Notes under the pieces: generated by a model
Seen by the model: only the letters and a program-made list of their open reading frames with translations
The model's database searches: none
Told to the model about the DNA's origin: nothing
Source of the DNA: Tilletiaria anomala UBC 951
Lineage: Eukaryota; Basidiomycota; Exobasidiomycetes; Georgefischeriales; Tilletiariaceae
Reading direction: 5' to 3'
Assembly: GCF_000711695.1 (NCBI RefSeq)
Contig: NW_013546981.1
Location: 1 to 64,000 of the forward strand
DNA length: 64,000 nucleotides
Made by a program: the position numbers and the translations under genes
Shown: piece by piece, positions 23,588 to 34,484 of the stretch
Layout: every line of letters starts with the position of its first letter
Position numbering within the stretch: the first letter of the stretch is position 1

Positions 23588-26123
23588 ATGACCCTCGACC
23601 AACCGGATACGGTGTTAGACCAAGCTCAAAAGGCCGCGGAGACGGCCGACGTGGCCGCTTACCTGGACGCCCGCCAGCACTTGATACACCGCGAACGATC
23701 CCTACGCCTAGATGCACCTAAACTCGCTTCTCTTTCTGCAGAGGAGGAGCTCGCTAATGAGATTTTGCTTAAATTGCGAACACAGCAGCTCAGATCTCTA
23801 CCTCAAACCGAAGGAGATCTGGCATCCTCCGCTGCTTCGTCTGGATATACTACTTTCCGCGATGAGCCTTTCTACCGCTCCAAGTTGGCTGGCGCATTTG
23901 CCGATGGCCCCCTCCCTGACATCTTCAAGAAGGTTTGTACTCGGTATCTCATGCTATGTACACTCGTACGTGCAATGCAATAGTTGCTGACGCGGGCCGT
24001 CCTACCACACTGATGAGTGTAGATGCCCAAAGGTGCCAACTTGCATTGCCATCTAGACGGCTCTTGCGATGCCCGCTTTCTTCTCCATCTTGCAGCCACA
24101 ACCAAAGACTTGTGCATCCAGTCTAATATCTCTATTATCTCTCAGCAAGATCTATTCAAGGCCACGATCAAGTTCCGAGTCTTCCCTGGTGCAGAAGAGC
24201 AATATGCCATTCAGCATCCGAAGCAGGGTGCAACGACACCGTCCATCTTCACATCAAGCTACAATCCTTTTGATTGGATCCCAGTCACTGTCGTGCGACA
24301 TAGATTCCCTTTCCCGTATGCATATCTTGCAAAGCATGGCTTGGACCTCATGTCTCCTACGACGCCGTCGTCACCCCCTCTTGCATTCGATTCCTGGCTG
24401 CACACGTGAGTCTTCTCCCCGCCTTGAGACAACTTCAAGGGCGCTTCTAAGTTATGGTCTATAACTTCGCATCCCCATTGAATGAACAGCTTGATCACCA
24501 TGACACCACACGCAGGCGGGCCTGAACGGCGCACGAGCTCGGCAGCTTGGGGTCACTTCCTTACTACATTCGGCGTAATAGAAGGAATCATAGGATACGA
24601 GCCGAACTTCAAAGTTTTCTGCAAAGAGATCATGCTACAAATGGCAAGAGACGGTGTTCGCTACTTTGAAGCAAGGGTCAACTTTTTGACAGAGGTATGT
24701 CTCCGTAACCAACCTGCCTTTTCTTTCTGACCGAGACATTGCGGGCATAACACTCGCAGTTCATGGTGCGCTGGAATGGGGAACTTACCCTTGGGCATCT
24801 GGACTGGTGCCGAATTTTTCTCGAAGTACGTCCCTTCAATCGACGTCCTTCTCCCGCTTTGCCGAGTCCTCGCGAGAGCTGATTTCCACAACGGTTTTGG
24901 ACAGGCCCAAGCAGAAGCAAAAGAGCAGCTCGCGCAAGAAGGCTTCGCCTTTGATGGCGCCCGGGTCATCTACTCCACTGTGCGCGTAATCAATAATGAA
25001 CAACTCAGAGCTAGCATGCTGGACTGGTGAGAAATGGGTCGCGCGTGTATGGCGTACTTGCTTCTGATCCACGCCATAACACTGAATGCATTCAGCATCT
25101 CACTCAAAACGAAGTACCCAGACCTTATCGTAGGCTTCGATCTTGTAGGACACGAAGACCCTGGTATCCCAGCCAAAGCCTATTTGCCCGTGCTTCTCTG
25201 GTTCCGGCAGCACACGCTTGCGCTGGGACTCGACATCCCATTCATCCTGCACGGCGGGGAGACGCTCGGTGATGGTGAAGCTGCAGATGAAAATGTACGT
25301 CCGCTCTGGCCAGTGGACTGGGGGACATTGCTTCCGCGCACGATTGGCACCTTCAACCCTGGCTCACCCACGCCTTCTTTGCGCCAGCTATATGATGTAT
25401 TGCTCCTCGGATCCAAGCGCATCGGCCACGGCTATTCTCTCTACAAGCATCCTATCCTGATGGACTTGTGCAAGAAGCGGGTGCGTGTTCAAGTGCATGT
25501 GCCGTGAGATCACGAAATGCTGACATTGTGGTTCTTTCCTAAACCAGAATGTTCTAATCGAATGCTGGTGAGTCATCATACGATGCATCCCGTTCATTTG
25601 CAACTTTGATTTCAGTTCACCAAACAATTACTCACCGCATGGAACGCATTTTTGGGTACAGCCCGATCTCAAATGAAGTCCTCGGTTATACAGCAAGCAT
25701 CTCAGGCGTAAGTATCGACTCGCCCTATGCTGAGAGCTCGCGACCATTCAAGCGAAAATTCAGCTAATGCTTTGGAACGTATAGCACCCACTCCCTGCAT
25801 TGCTTGCAAATGGAGTGCCGGTCGCGATATGCAACGACGACTGTTCCATGTTTGGCAATGTTGGATTGACCCCTGATTTATTTACGGTGAGTGCAACATC
25901 GAGCGGGCTGCCTCATGGAGCCAGCGTTTGATGCGAGTGCCTGAACTACCCCTCACAGGTATTTATGGGTATAGAATCGTTGTGCTTGAGCTCGCTCAAC
26001 GTCCTCACGCGCAAATCGATCGAGCATTCTCAGATGCCGGAAGCGCAGAAGAAGACGTCGCTGCTTGATTTTGATGCGCAGTGGGCCGAGTTTATCACAT
26101 GGATCATAACACACTATCGGTAA
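23588..26123 (+). CDS. adenosine deaminase of the ADGF/CECR1 type
   Basis: Eleven exons: 23588-23932, 24023-24405, 24490-24694, 24760-24825, 24905-25026, 25096-25294, 25388-25480, 25548-25567, 25662-25707, 25785-25886, 25959-26123, giving 581 aa. Metal and substrate motifs of the adenosine deaminase superfamily are all present: MPKGANLHCHLDGS (116-129, HxH at 123/125), HGGET (426, catalytic Glu 429), RIGHG (His 454), CPISNEVLGY, and NDDCSMFG (Asp 511/512). The segment YPDLIVGFDLVGHEDPG marks the ADGF/CECR1 branch rather than classical ADA. Expected reaction: adenosine or deoxyadenosine to inosine plus ammonia. No signal peptide is visible (start MTLDQPDTVL), unlike animal ADGFs, so a cytosolic enzyme is likely. 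Exon 8 is only 20 nt. The intron at 25295-25387 is 93 nt and stop-free. The 3' end converges on the chitin synthase gene, 124 bp away. Confidence 0.9.
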
Positions 26124-26247
26124 TGCACACATGCAAGAGGGCAAGTTGTATCACATTCAAGAAACCGAAATGCATGTTGCTAGATTATTCGTACATTCGT
26201 ATTTGGGTGAAGTCGTATTGAGTGTCCATATCTGGTCTCCTCTAAGT

Positions 26248-29200
26248 TCATTGCGGCATCTGTGAGTTGCGATTGCGTCCAATGGGGCTCTGGGCGGCCT
26301 GGCTTGACATGCGCCGTGCTCCGCGCTGCACAGGGCGCATACCCTCTGCCGTCGCCACTGGGCCGTCGTCGACCAAACTGAATCCTCGATTGGGCGCCGT
26401 TGGTGGGGGCATCTCGCGGGGTCGCGCACCAGCACCAGCAGCTTTTGCCGGTGGCGCAGCCCACTGGGGGTTGTGCTCCTCCTCAGGTTCGGCAGAGAAA
26501 CCCTGTGCATATGACCCCTCCTGCAGACCTGGGTACGCTTGCCCGCTGGACACAAGGCCATGTCGGACCTCTGCGGCCAGTGGCTGGAAGGCGGGATACT
26601 GTCGCTCGAGCTCCGGGGAGCTGGCGCCCGAGCCCATCATCGGGCGTTTCTCCTCGTCGCCAGCATATTCTACTGAAAGCGGATAGCTCTCGTGTACACT
26701 GTGGCTACTCTGCGTATGAGAGACGCTAGATGTCGCAGGTGATAAGTCGCGATTTTTTGCGACAGCGATGGAACCAGCGGCAGCGGGTGCAGCTGATGTG
26801 CGTTTGTTGGTCGCGTCAGGCGCAAGAGGCGCTGGTAGCTCGAGCAGCGGCACATTGTCCAGGCGTGCTCTCGCAAACTTGGTGGGATCGGTAGGATCAG
26901 GTGCATGAGTGTTAGCGCTGTGGAGCAAGCCGGTTGTTGGACGTGTGAAGATGCTGTCTTGCTGCGACGGGTTGGAGTTGAACGTGTCTGATGAGATCAT
27001 ACTGTAACGTGTGCTGCCGGCTCGATCAGGGGAACCGGAGCGTTGCACAATATCATACGTCGAGTCGCGGGAGTGAGTGCCTGACTTGAGTCTTCTTTCA
27101 CGCTCGAACTCTGCCCATCTCTTCATGACAATGTTGGAAGGGTCGAATTTGCCCTCAGCATCACCGTGATCACCCTTGACTTCGCCTTGCACCATACGCG
27201 TAGCTCCCCAAGAGAAATCATCCATATGCCAGAAGGCGCTGCAGAAACAAGTGAAATCGGTCAGCACTGCTCTGCGACAATCAGCGGGCGTAGTGCACTC
27301 ACTATGTCGGCAGCACAAAGTTCCAAACAGGCAAAGAAAGCAGGTAGACCAACATCCAGCCGACGTATGCGAGCTTGCGCGAAGTGACCACGATCAGGAC
27401 ACCCGGAAGACCAAGAATAACTGCTAGGAGGACGAGCGGAATGACAGGTATCGGGCCATAGGAAGGATCAATGGCGTTGCGAATCGCGATACCGGCGACA
27501 TAGAATGTGAATGCAATGGCTGCCGGTAACACTAGCGTGCCAGCCAGTTCCATGGCAATAACGAATCTGTTTCGTCATTGGATGCGCATTGTTAGCTGAT
27601 TGCACATTGCTAGCGAAAAAAGTTCTTTCTCTCGTTGGACTCACCGCATGCTGAAGCAGAAGACACCGCACAGCTCATTGACCATAACCAGCTCGGCAAG
27701 GTTGTGCACGGTCGAGTTGATCCATCTGCGTCGCTGCGAAAGCAACACGCGGAAGGTATCCGGGACGATGGTTTTGCATACGGCTTGCGGGACGAACATC
27801 ATCTTCCGCTTGGGGAACGTCTTGAGCATGAGTGTGGTCAGGTACCGATCTTCTCCCAGAAGCAAGAGATTCTTCTTGTGCAGCGTATCCACCACATTTT
27901 CCGAATAGTGTTCCACAATGTCTGGGTTGGCCAGGATAGGCACCCAGTAGCCATTCGGGCCTTTAGGCGCCTTGATACGGTACGCACTGAAACATCCGGG
28001 AAGACAGGTGACACCGCCAAAGCAGGCCTCGAAGGCCTTGGTCGAGTGATGCGAAATGTAGTACTCGAATACTGGAGGAAGCGCGTTTTAGTGGGGTGCG
28101 TCAGCGATCGTCTCACTCGCTCGCCTACCCGTCAAACCCACGATCATCACTCACCTTGAATCATCGTGACCCACGTCTCGGTCTTGTTCGCGATCTTTGT
28201 CTCGCCGCAGAGGCCCATGATCTCCGTATCCTCGACCATGCAAGCGACCATGCGACTAAGACTGTCCGGGAACACTTTGGTGTCCGCGTCGACCATCAGC
28301 ACAATCTCGTAGTTGTCCGGGCTGACGCCTGTGACGCGCCAGAGCGAATTAAAGAACATGTACTCGAAGGCGGTCATGCGCTCGTCGAACATGACTTTCT
28401 GCATGAAGGCCATCAGCATGACCTGACTGTCGCGCTTGCCGCGGTTGCCAGGCTTAGCCGAGTCGGCTTCGAGTGGCGTGCCGCATTTGGCGACGAGGAC
28501 CATGGGAACGCGCTGCTGCTTGCTGCGCTCGACCGTCCCGTCGTCGTAGTCGTAGAAGCCGGCGTAGATCTTGGCCATGTTGTGACGCTTGTGACCATCG
28601 GCGATGGCAACGTACGAGTGACCCTCGACGTCTTCGGCGGGCTGGACAAGATCCTTCATCATTGACAGACAGATGTCGGGCGTGCTGATGTCCGACCCGC
28701 TGCCCTTGACGATACCGTCGGCAATGACGAGCAAGACCTTGTGGCTGTTCGGGTAGTCTGTCGTGGCGAGCGAGTCGAGGGTAGTCCGGAGACCTTCGAA
28801 AGATTCAGAGTATGCAGTGACCAGGCAGATGGACTGCGCCAGCGGGAAGCCGAACGGCTGGTAGTCGGATGCAGGCTGAGGAACAACGTTGTTCAACGGG
28901 AACGGACAAACGCTGAGGCCGTTCTGCGAATCCGATACGGACGAACGCCGCGAGCCGGCGTACCACTCCTTGTTGTTCGCTGCACCCGTGAGTGATGCTG
29001 TGCTACGCGCGCCATGCAGCGAAGGGGAGCCAGGCGGCGAGTCGCGTGGGGAGCTAAAGCCGAGTCGGGACACACGTGTAGCGGGGCTGCGGTTGCCGCC
29101 TCCCTTCTCCGACGCTGATGAGCCACTGGCGCCGGCGGCGCCACGGCTGGGCGAACTGTTCTTGGCCGGGTTGCTCATAAGCGGGTTGACCGTGCTGAAG

Positions 29201-31416
29201 CGGCTGGTGGACGGGAGGAAGGCGCGCGACTTGCGCGCATTGGGACGGTAGCCGGCCGGCGCAGGGCGGTAGATGTCGTTGGACCACTGTTCGATCTCTG
29301 CGGCGCGCTTCATGCGCTGCTCGTAGGTCTGGCTCTTGCCGTACGTGCCGAGGCGCCAGGAGAGGAACCAGCCAAAGATGACCGCCATGAGGAACTTGAT
29401 GGCAACGACGCCGATGATGAAGACGAGCGAGATGTACAGCTCGACCTCGCTGGCTACGCAGCCGATCGACTCGGAGTCGACAAAGCCGACCTGGACAATC
29501 TGCTTGAGGCATTGCAGCACGCTGTCCTGCTTCGAGCGCATGACCGATGCCGTGACATCGCGCCCGGCCCACGTCTCGTTCCTCTTTTTGACCTGGTCGA
29601 AGAGGGCCGGGTAGTTGACATTGGCCGTATCGATCAACTGCAGCCTGTCAAAGTCGAGCACAGCACCCTTCCATACGACTAAGTTCCTCGCGGTGTTGGT
29701 GATGTTATCCCAAGTAAAGTAGACCTGACCCTGCTGCGCCCACCCGGCGCCGCTCTGCTTGCCCATGAAATCGGTGCGCACGCTGCTCGAGTGGCACATT
29801 TCGGTGGGGGTATTGCCCTTGTAAAAGGTGGTTGAGCTGTTACCGTTGATGATGTAGCAAGGGAAGTAGTTGGCCGGACCGCCGGCTGCGCTCTTCGCCG
29901 CAGTGGAGCCAGCCTTGAGGGTGATGACTTTGCTGCAAGCGCCGTCGACGCGCTGGAAGAGCAGACTGGCGTCTCGGCCACCAGTGAGCCACGGTTCCGA
30001 GTAGGCGATGGCAGTATGGTTCGCGGGACCGCTGGCGTTGAAAATACCGGTTTGTGGATGGTAGAACCTGTTGAAGTCGTAGTCATAGCCGTAGAGGGTG
30101 GTCGAGCCCAGGTCGATATCACCAGCGACGTAGCGGTTGGGTGGCTTGGGGCAGACAGTCTGCGTGAAGCCAAAGGTGAGGAAACCGACGGCCCCCATGC
30201 TGAGGGCGATGATACCGATGAGGCCCAACTTTTCTCGCCATGCGCGCTGCTGCTCCGGCGTGCGAATCCCAAAGCACTTGAGAAACGGAGACGGACAGCA
30301 GATGGTCAGGATATAGCAGTAGATCATCCAGGGGCCTACGGGACCAGGTGCGATGCTGGATTGCTTGTAGTCGCCCAGATCTCGGGGGACTTCGCGCTTA
30401 TCGCCCTGGCTCTTGGAGCGGCGGAGGGAGACGCCGCGTTTGAGCACATTGATCGCGCTCTCCACTTGGTCCTCATCCCTGCCCAAGATGGACTTGCCCC
30501 TTCGGAGGCCGCCGCCAGCCCCAGGCGGCGGAGCTCGCCCAAGACCTCCCGGAGGCACGTTGGGATGCAGCACGCCGAGGCCGCCAGGGTTGTTCGCGGG
30601 AAGCATCCCGAGCCCGCTCAGGCCGCCTCCTGGGCCGACCATGCTGTCGATCCCAGCACCTCCAGGCATGGCGCCGTGCTGCGGCAGGTGCCCCGTCGTG
30701 GACGGCATGTATCCCACCCTGCTCGGCTGCCCGGTGCCAGCCTGCTCCATCTGTGCTGCATGGTTACGATAGTACCATTGGCGATGATTTGGATCCATGC
30801 GCTCGCGATCCGGTCGGACGAGCGACTTCTTCCTCCGAAAGTTGGGGTTCGGGTTGGCGGCTGAGAAGCCGCTTTCAGGGTCATACTGCTGGGAGAGAAC
30901 GGGTAGGTTGTCTTCGAGCATGGCCCCTGTGGCGCTCGGCTTGTGATCGTACTTGGCCTGGGCGGACAAGGGAGGCGCGTGGGATGGAGGGGGAAAGGGC
31001 CCATTTCCAGGTGGCGGCTGCTGCTGATGCATTGGAGGTCGAGTTGGTTCTTGGAACGAGATGGTCTGCTGGAAAGAAGGCGGCCGCTGTGGCGGGGGCG
31101 GTGATCCATGCTGCAAGGAATAGTGGTGGCTTGAAGAAGGAGCGTAGTGGAAAAAGCTGCCGCCCATGTAGTCGGGAGCTCCTGAAGAGGAAGGGGGAGG
31201 TGGGGGATGAGACATGGTATGCTGGACTCGCATGGGAGGCGAAAATGTACCGGCCGAGCTAGGGTGTCCGCTGGAGCTGACGCTTGTTTGACGAAGACCG
31301 ACAGATGAGGGTGGATGCGATGCGGTGCTATGATAGGGCTGTTCGTACTGCTGAGAGGATCGAGGATCCCTAGGCCCAGCCCCGGCGCCGGAGCGAGGGG
31401 ATGGTGGGAAGCTCAT
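26248..31416 (-). CDS. class IV chitin synthase (Chs3-type)
   Basis: Exons 28155-31416, 27645-28071, 27303-27566 and 26248-27238 give 1647 aa. Residues 1 to about 350 are Pro/Gly/Ser-rich cytosolic sequence. Two membrane segments lie near 358-418, an extracytoplasmic region follows with several Cys, and another segment is at about 660-692. The processive glycosyltransferase-2 core carries VLLVIADG (about 890), LMVDADTKV (about 1040), EDRYL (about 1159) and QRRRW (about 1198), the donor, metal and catalytic signatures of chitin synthases. Three further membrane segments (about 1230-1320) precede a 330-residue polar tail ending in basic, Gln-rich sequence. Domain order matches class IV enzymes (yeast CHS3), which make most cell-wall chitin at the plasma membrane. 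The frame stays open above the ATG, but no other ATG is found there. Confidence 0.94.
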
Positions 31417-31435
31417 CGCCTCTGTCTCGCAAGGG

Positions 31436-31472
<37 letters not shown>

Positions 31473-34400
31473 AAAGCCTTGTGTTTGCCTGCTTTGGCAA
31501 CGAGGTGCCCTGACTCGCTCCCTGCTCGAGTTTGAACCGCGACGGAACGGGCTCCGTGCTCGAGAAGCGGCTGACGAGAGCGTCTTCAAGCGTCGCAACC
31601 CCTCGTTCAGACTTGATAAGTTGGCTAATAGGAAAGACGACAGGTGCGGGGATGGATGCGAAGCTGATGCTGGTGCTGATGCAGACTGACTGACTGTCTG
31701 CGCTGCCTGCTCTCCAGGAATAAATTGATGACAGGGATTCGGAGGTAGAAGAGATGCGCGCTGGGCGACACCTGCCGTGAATGAAGGAAAGCGAGATGGT
31801 GCATTCGACTGACTATAAGCAAGCGTCAAGGATGACATCGACAAACGAGAGCCGAGAGTCGCACACACTTGGTGGCTGGAGGGGAGTTTTTAGAGAGTGC
31901 TTCAGTGCCAAAGCAAGCAGGCAATCAGAAAGGGGAACCCCCCCTGAGAGAAACAGCCTATGTCAACCCTCTCCCACCAGCCGAGCGAGCGTGAGACAGA
32001 CATGGTACAGTCAACGTGTGAGTTTCATCCGCGGGGATACAATGCGATGCTACGCCAATTCGCCTGCTGAGTGAGAGAGACATGTGACTGGCGCCGTGCT
32101 GGCAAACCCCTGACAAGGCGAGCTTGCAAGAACCCTATTCTGATCAAATGGGTTCGCGCGCGCATCTGCATTCTCTGCGCTTCCAATCACCAAGGTAATT
32201 GATGGTTGTGGGTCTGCGTACCGTGAATTTTTATAGGTATTCGAGATCAAGCAGCGAAGCTCACAGTGCACTCTGCACTGCACTCAACTCATTGCGATCA
32301 ATGGCAGTGGTGCACAAACACTGCTTCGTCTCTCTCCACTCTCTTGCCCATGATAGATGAACAGATGGGCATACTTGATTCTCCGCTAGCGAAGCCGTCT
32401 GCGTGAAGACAGTGGTAGGCTGTGTTGAAGCACTGCAGTGCAGGACAGTCAGCCAACTTCGGCGCCGTCTATCATCTTGTCAGACGTTCATGGCAGCCCG
32501 TGTTTGTGTATCATACCCCTCGTTCTTGAAAGCAGACCTTGGTGGAAGGCTGACGACGGCCAGCATGCAAAGCGCCCGCAGCTGCAGCAGTGGTGCACGC
32601 CTTCGAAGAGTAAGCAACGATACATCTTGCCTCATCGAGCTGCCTTACTGCTCATCGACGTTCGATCAGGATTCCGATCGCTATTATTCGATTGCTCGTG
32701 TCGTTAAGTCCTGCTGCAGACTGTACTCGCACCCCCAGACACTGTGGCTCACACCGTGTCGCCCCCACATCGTTCTTCGTTGCATGCCCGCATACATGTA
32801 CGCCGTCCTGTGCGCGCTGCCTTCTACCTCGACAATTGGTATATCAGTAGTTGTTAGACATCGCTCAAATTGCCTTTGCAGCATCCTGAGACATACAGGT
32901 CCTCGCACCAGGCTTGAGTATTGGTAGGACCGTGTCAGACATTGACGAGCTGCACGAGGTGGAAGGCCAGCTTCGTCACGCGATGCCGGAGGAGTTCCCA
33001 TCTTCACCGCGTAGAAGGCCTCGCACATGGTAAAGAAAAGCCTTTCGCGGGCCGTGCGGGCCGCAGATACGAGTCGCAGGAAGGAACCCCACTTCTTCAC
33101 AAGCTGCCGACATATAACGGACTTCTCACGATCTCGTCTCCCGGGGTCGCTCGTGACGCCATACGATTGTGGTTCGCTGACCTGCCCGAGTTCAGCGTTA
33201 TGCATTCTGGATTGCTAAGCGACATCAAGATCATACACCTTCTCACACGCGAGTCAGCCCTCGTCAATGAACCGGCTTGACCCGAGCTTCAAGGGTGCTA
33301 TCGCGTTTGTCGGGCGCTCCGAGGGTGATGCAGCAGACGATGACGACGCACTATTCAACCCTGCCGCAGAGAATCAGATGAGGAGCGATTGCGACGTCCT
33401 GCTCTATTCTCCACATGGCCTTGCTGCGTCCTCGGCGCCAGACTGGGTCTCGAGCGCTCGGTGATGGACGCTGCATAGACCGGCAATTGATGCCGTACTA
33501 CTTCGACGGCCCCATCGCGCTCGGCTTCGCACAGAATGGCCTGCCACAGTGAAGCACAGCGTCTTTCTACCCGCAGACGTACCTCACAACGAGCACAAGC
33601 AAGCGCGCAGCCTCGTCAGCTGACTAGGCTGTACGATTACCCGCTCGAGACGGCTGAGGCGCTGTTGCACACACAGTGGGCGCAGGAGGACGAGAGAGAG
33701 GCGCAAGCTACACATGCGTAATATATAGGGCGAACTACTCGGCAGACCGAGCTGAAAGTGGACGTTGTCGGGGAGGTCTGTTAGCTCGAATCCGAGCAAA
33801 CAGGCTCTGCATCATCATGCAATTATGTATCCATAGTATCTCATCTCACCATTTACCCGCGCCTAACAGTGCGTGGCGCGACATGCCGTTGCGTGTATGC
33901 AAAACAACGCGACTGAACACGGGTTTGCCGTTGCTCGTCAAATGTCGATCAAAAGGACAAGGCAACGGGGCTAAGGAGAGCAGGTAAATTGAAATGAATA
34001 AAGGAGGGGAGTACGGAATTGGTGAGAGCTGCTCCCGCCGTTCTCAGACTGTTTTTGGACATTTTTTGCAGATAGAAAAAAAAACTGAACGAAAAGCGCA
34101 CTCGATGAGCGGCGAGGCGTCAGTCATCCCGCAGTTTTCAGCACAATTAGTGTGAGCACAGGCTAGAAGCACAGTCGGAATTTTCCTAGGATGCCCATCA
34201 TGTGATGAAGTTGTTGATGTAGCAGGTCGAGGGAGCTCGTAGCTCGATGGGCTGCAAGCCAGCACACCCTTGCGAACAAGTGTGCATTGGACGGATGCGA
34301 GTTGGGGTGCGAGCACGAAGATCCAGCTTCAAAAAGAAGCTGCGAGCTTGCATCGACATAAACGCAGCCACCGACCCGACCCGCCTTTGAATCGCCGTAA

Positions 34401-34484
34401 CCTCCACAAGTGGAGGCATCCCAAGCTCCATGCCCGAGCGCACGGACAAGCGGTGGCCCATAAGAGCCACAGACCGTCCGCACC
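31417..34484. other. 3.1-kb divergent gap with weakly coding-like stretch
   Basis: The gap separates the chitin synthase and zinc-finger genes, which point away from each other. Between about 32921 and 33640 on + several neighbouring short frames read like ordinary protein (for example FDGPIALGFAQNGLP near 33506) but I could not join them into a gene or name a family. The rest shows nothing recognisable. Confidence 0.35.
31436..31472 (+). repeat. hexanucleotide microsatellite (CGATGA)6 in the chitin synthase leader
   Basis: Six perfect tandem copies of CGATGA lie 20 bp upstream of the chitin synthase ATG, on its 5' side. Read on the gene's strand the tract would encode alternating His-Arg in the coding frame, but no ATG precedes it, so I place it in the 5' untranslated leader. 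Confidence 0.9.

Noticed and set aside
31417-31500. N-terminal His-Arg extension of the chitin synthase
   Set aside because: The frame is open but no ATG precedes the repeat, so translation most likely starts at 31416.
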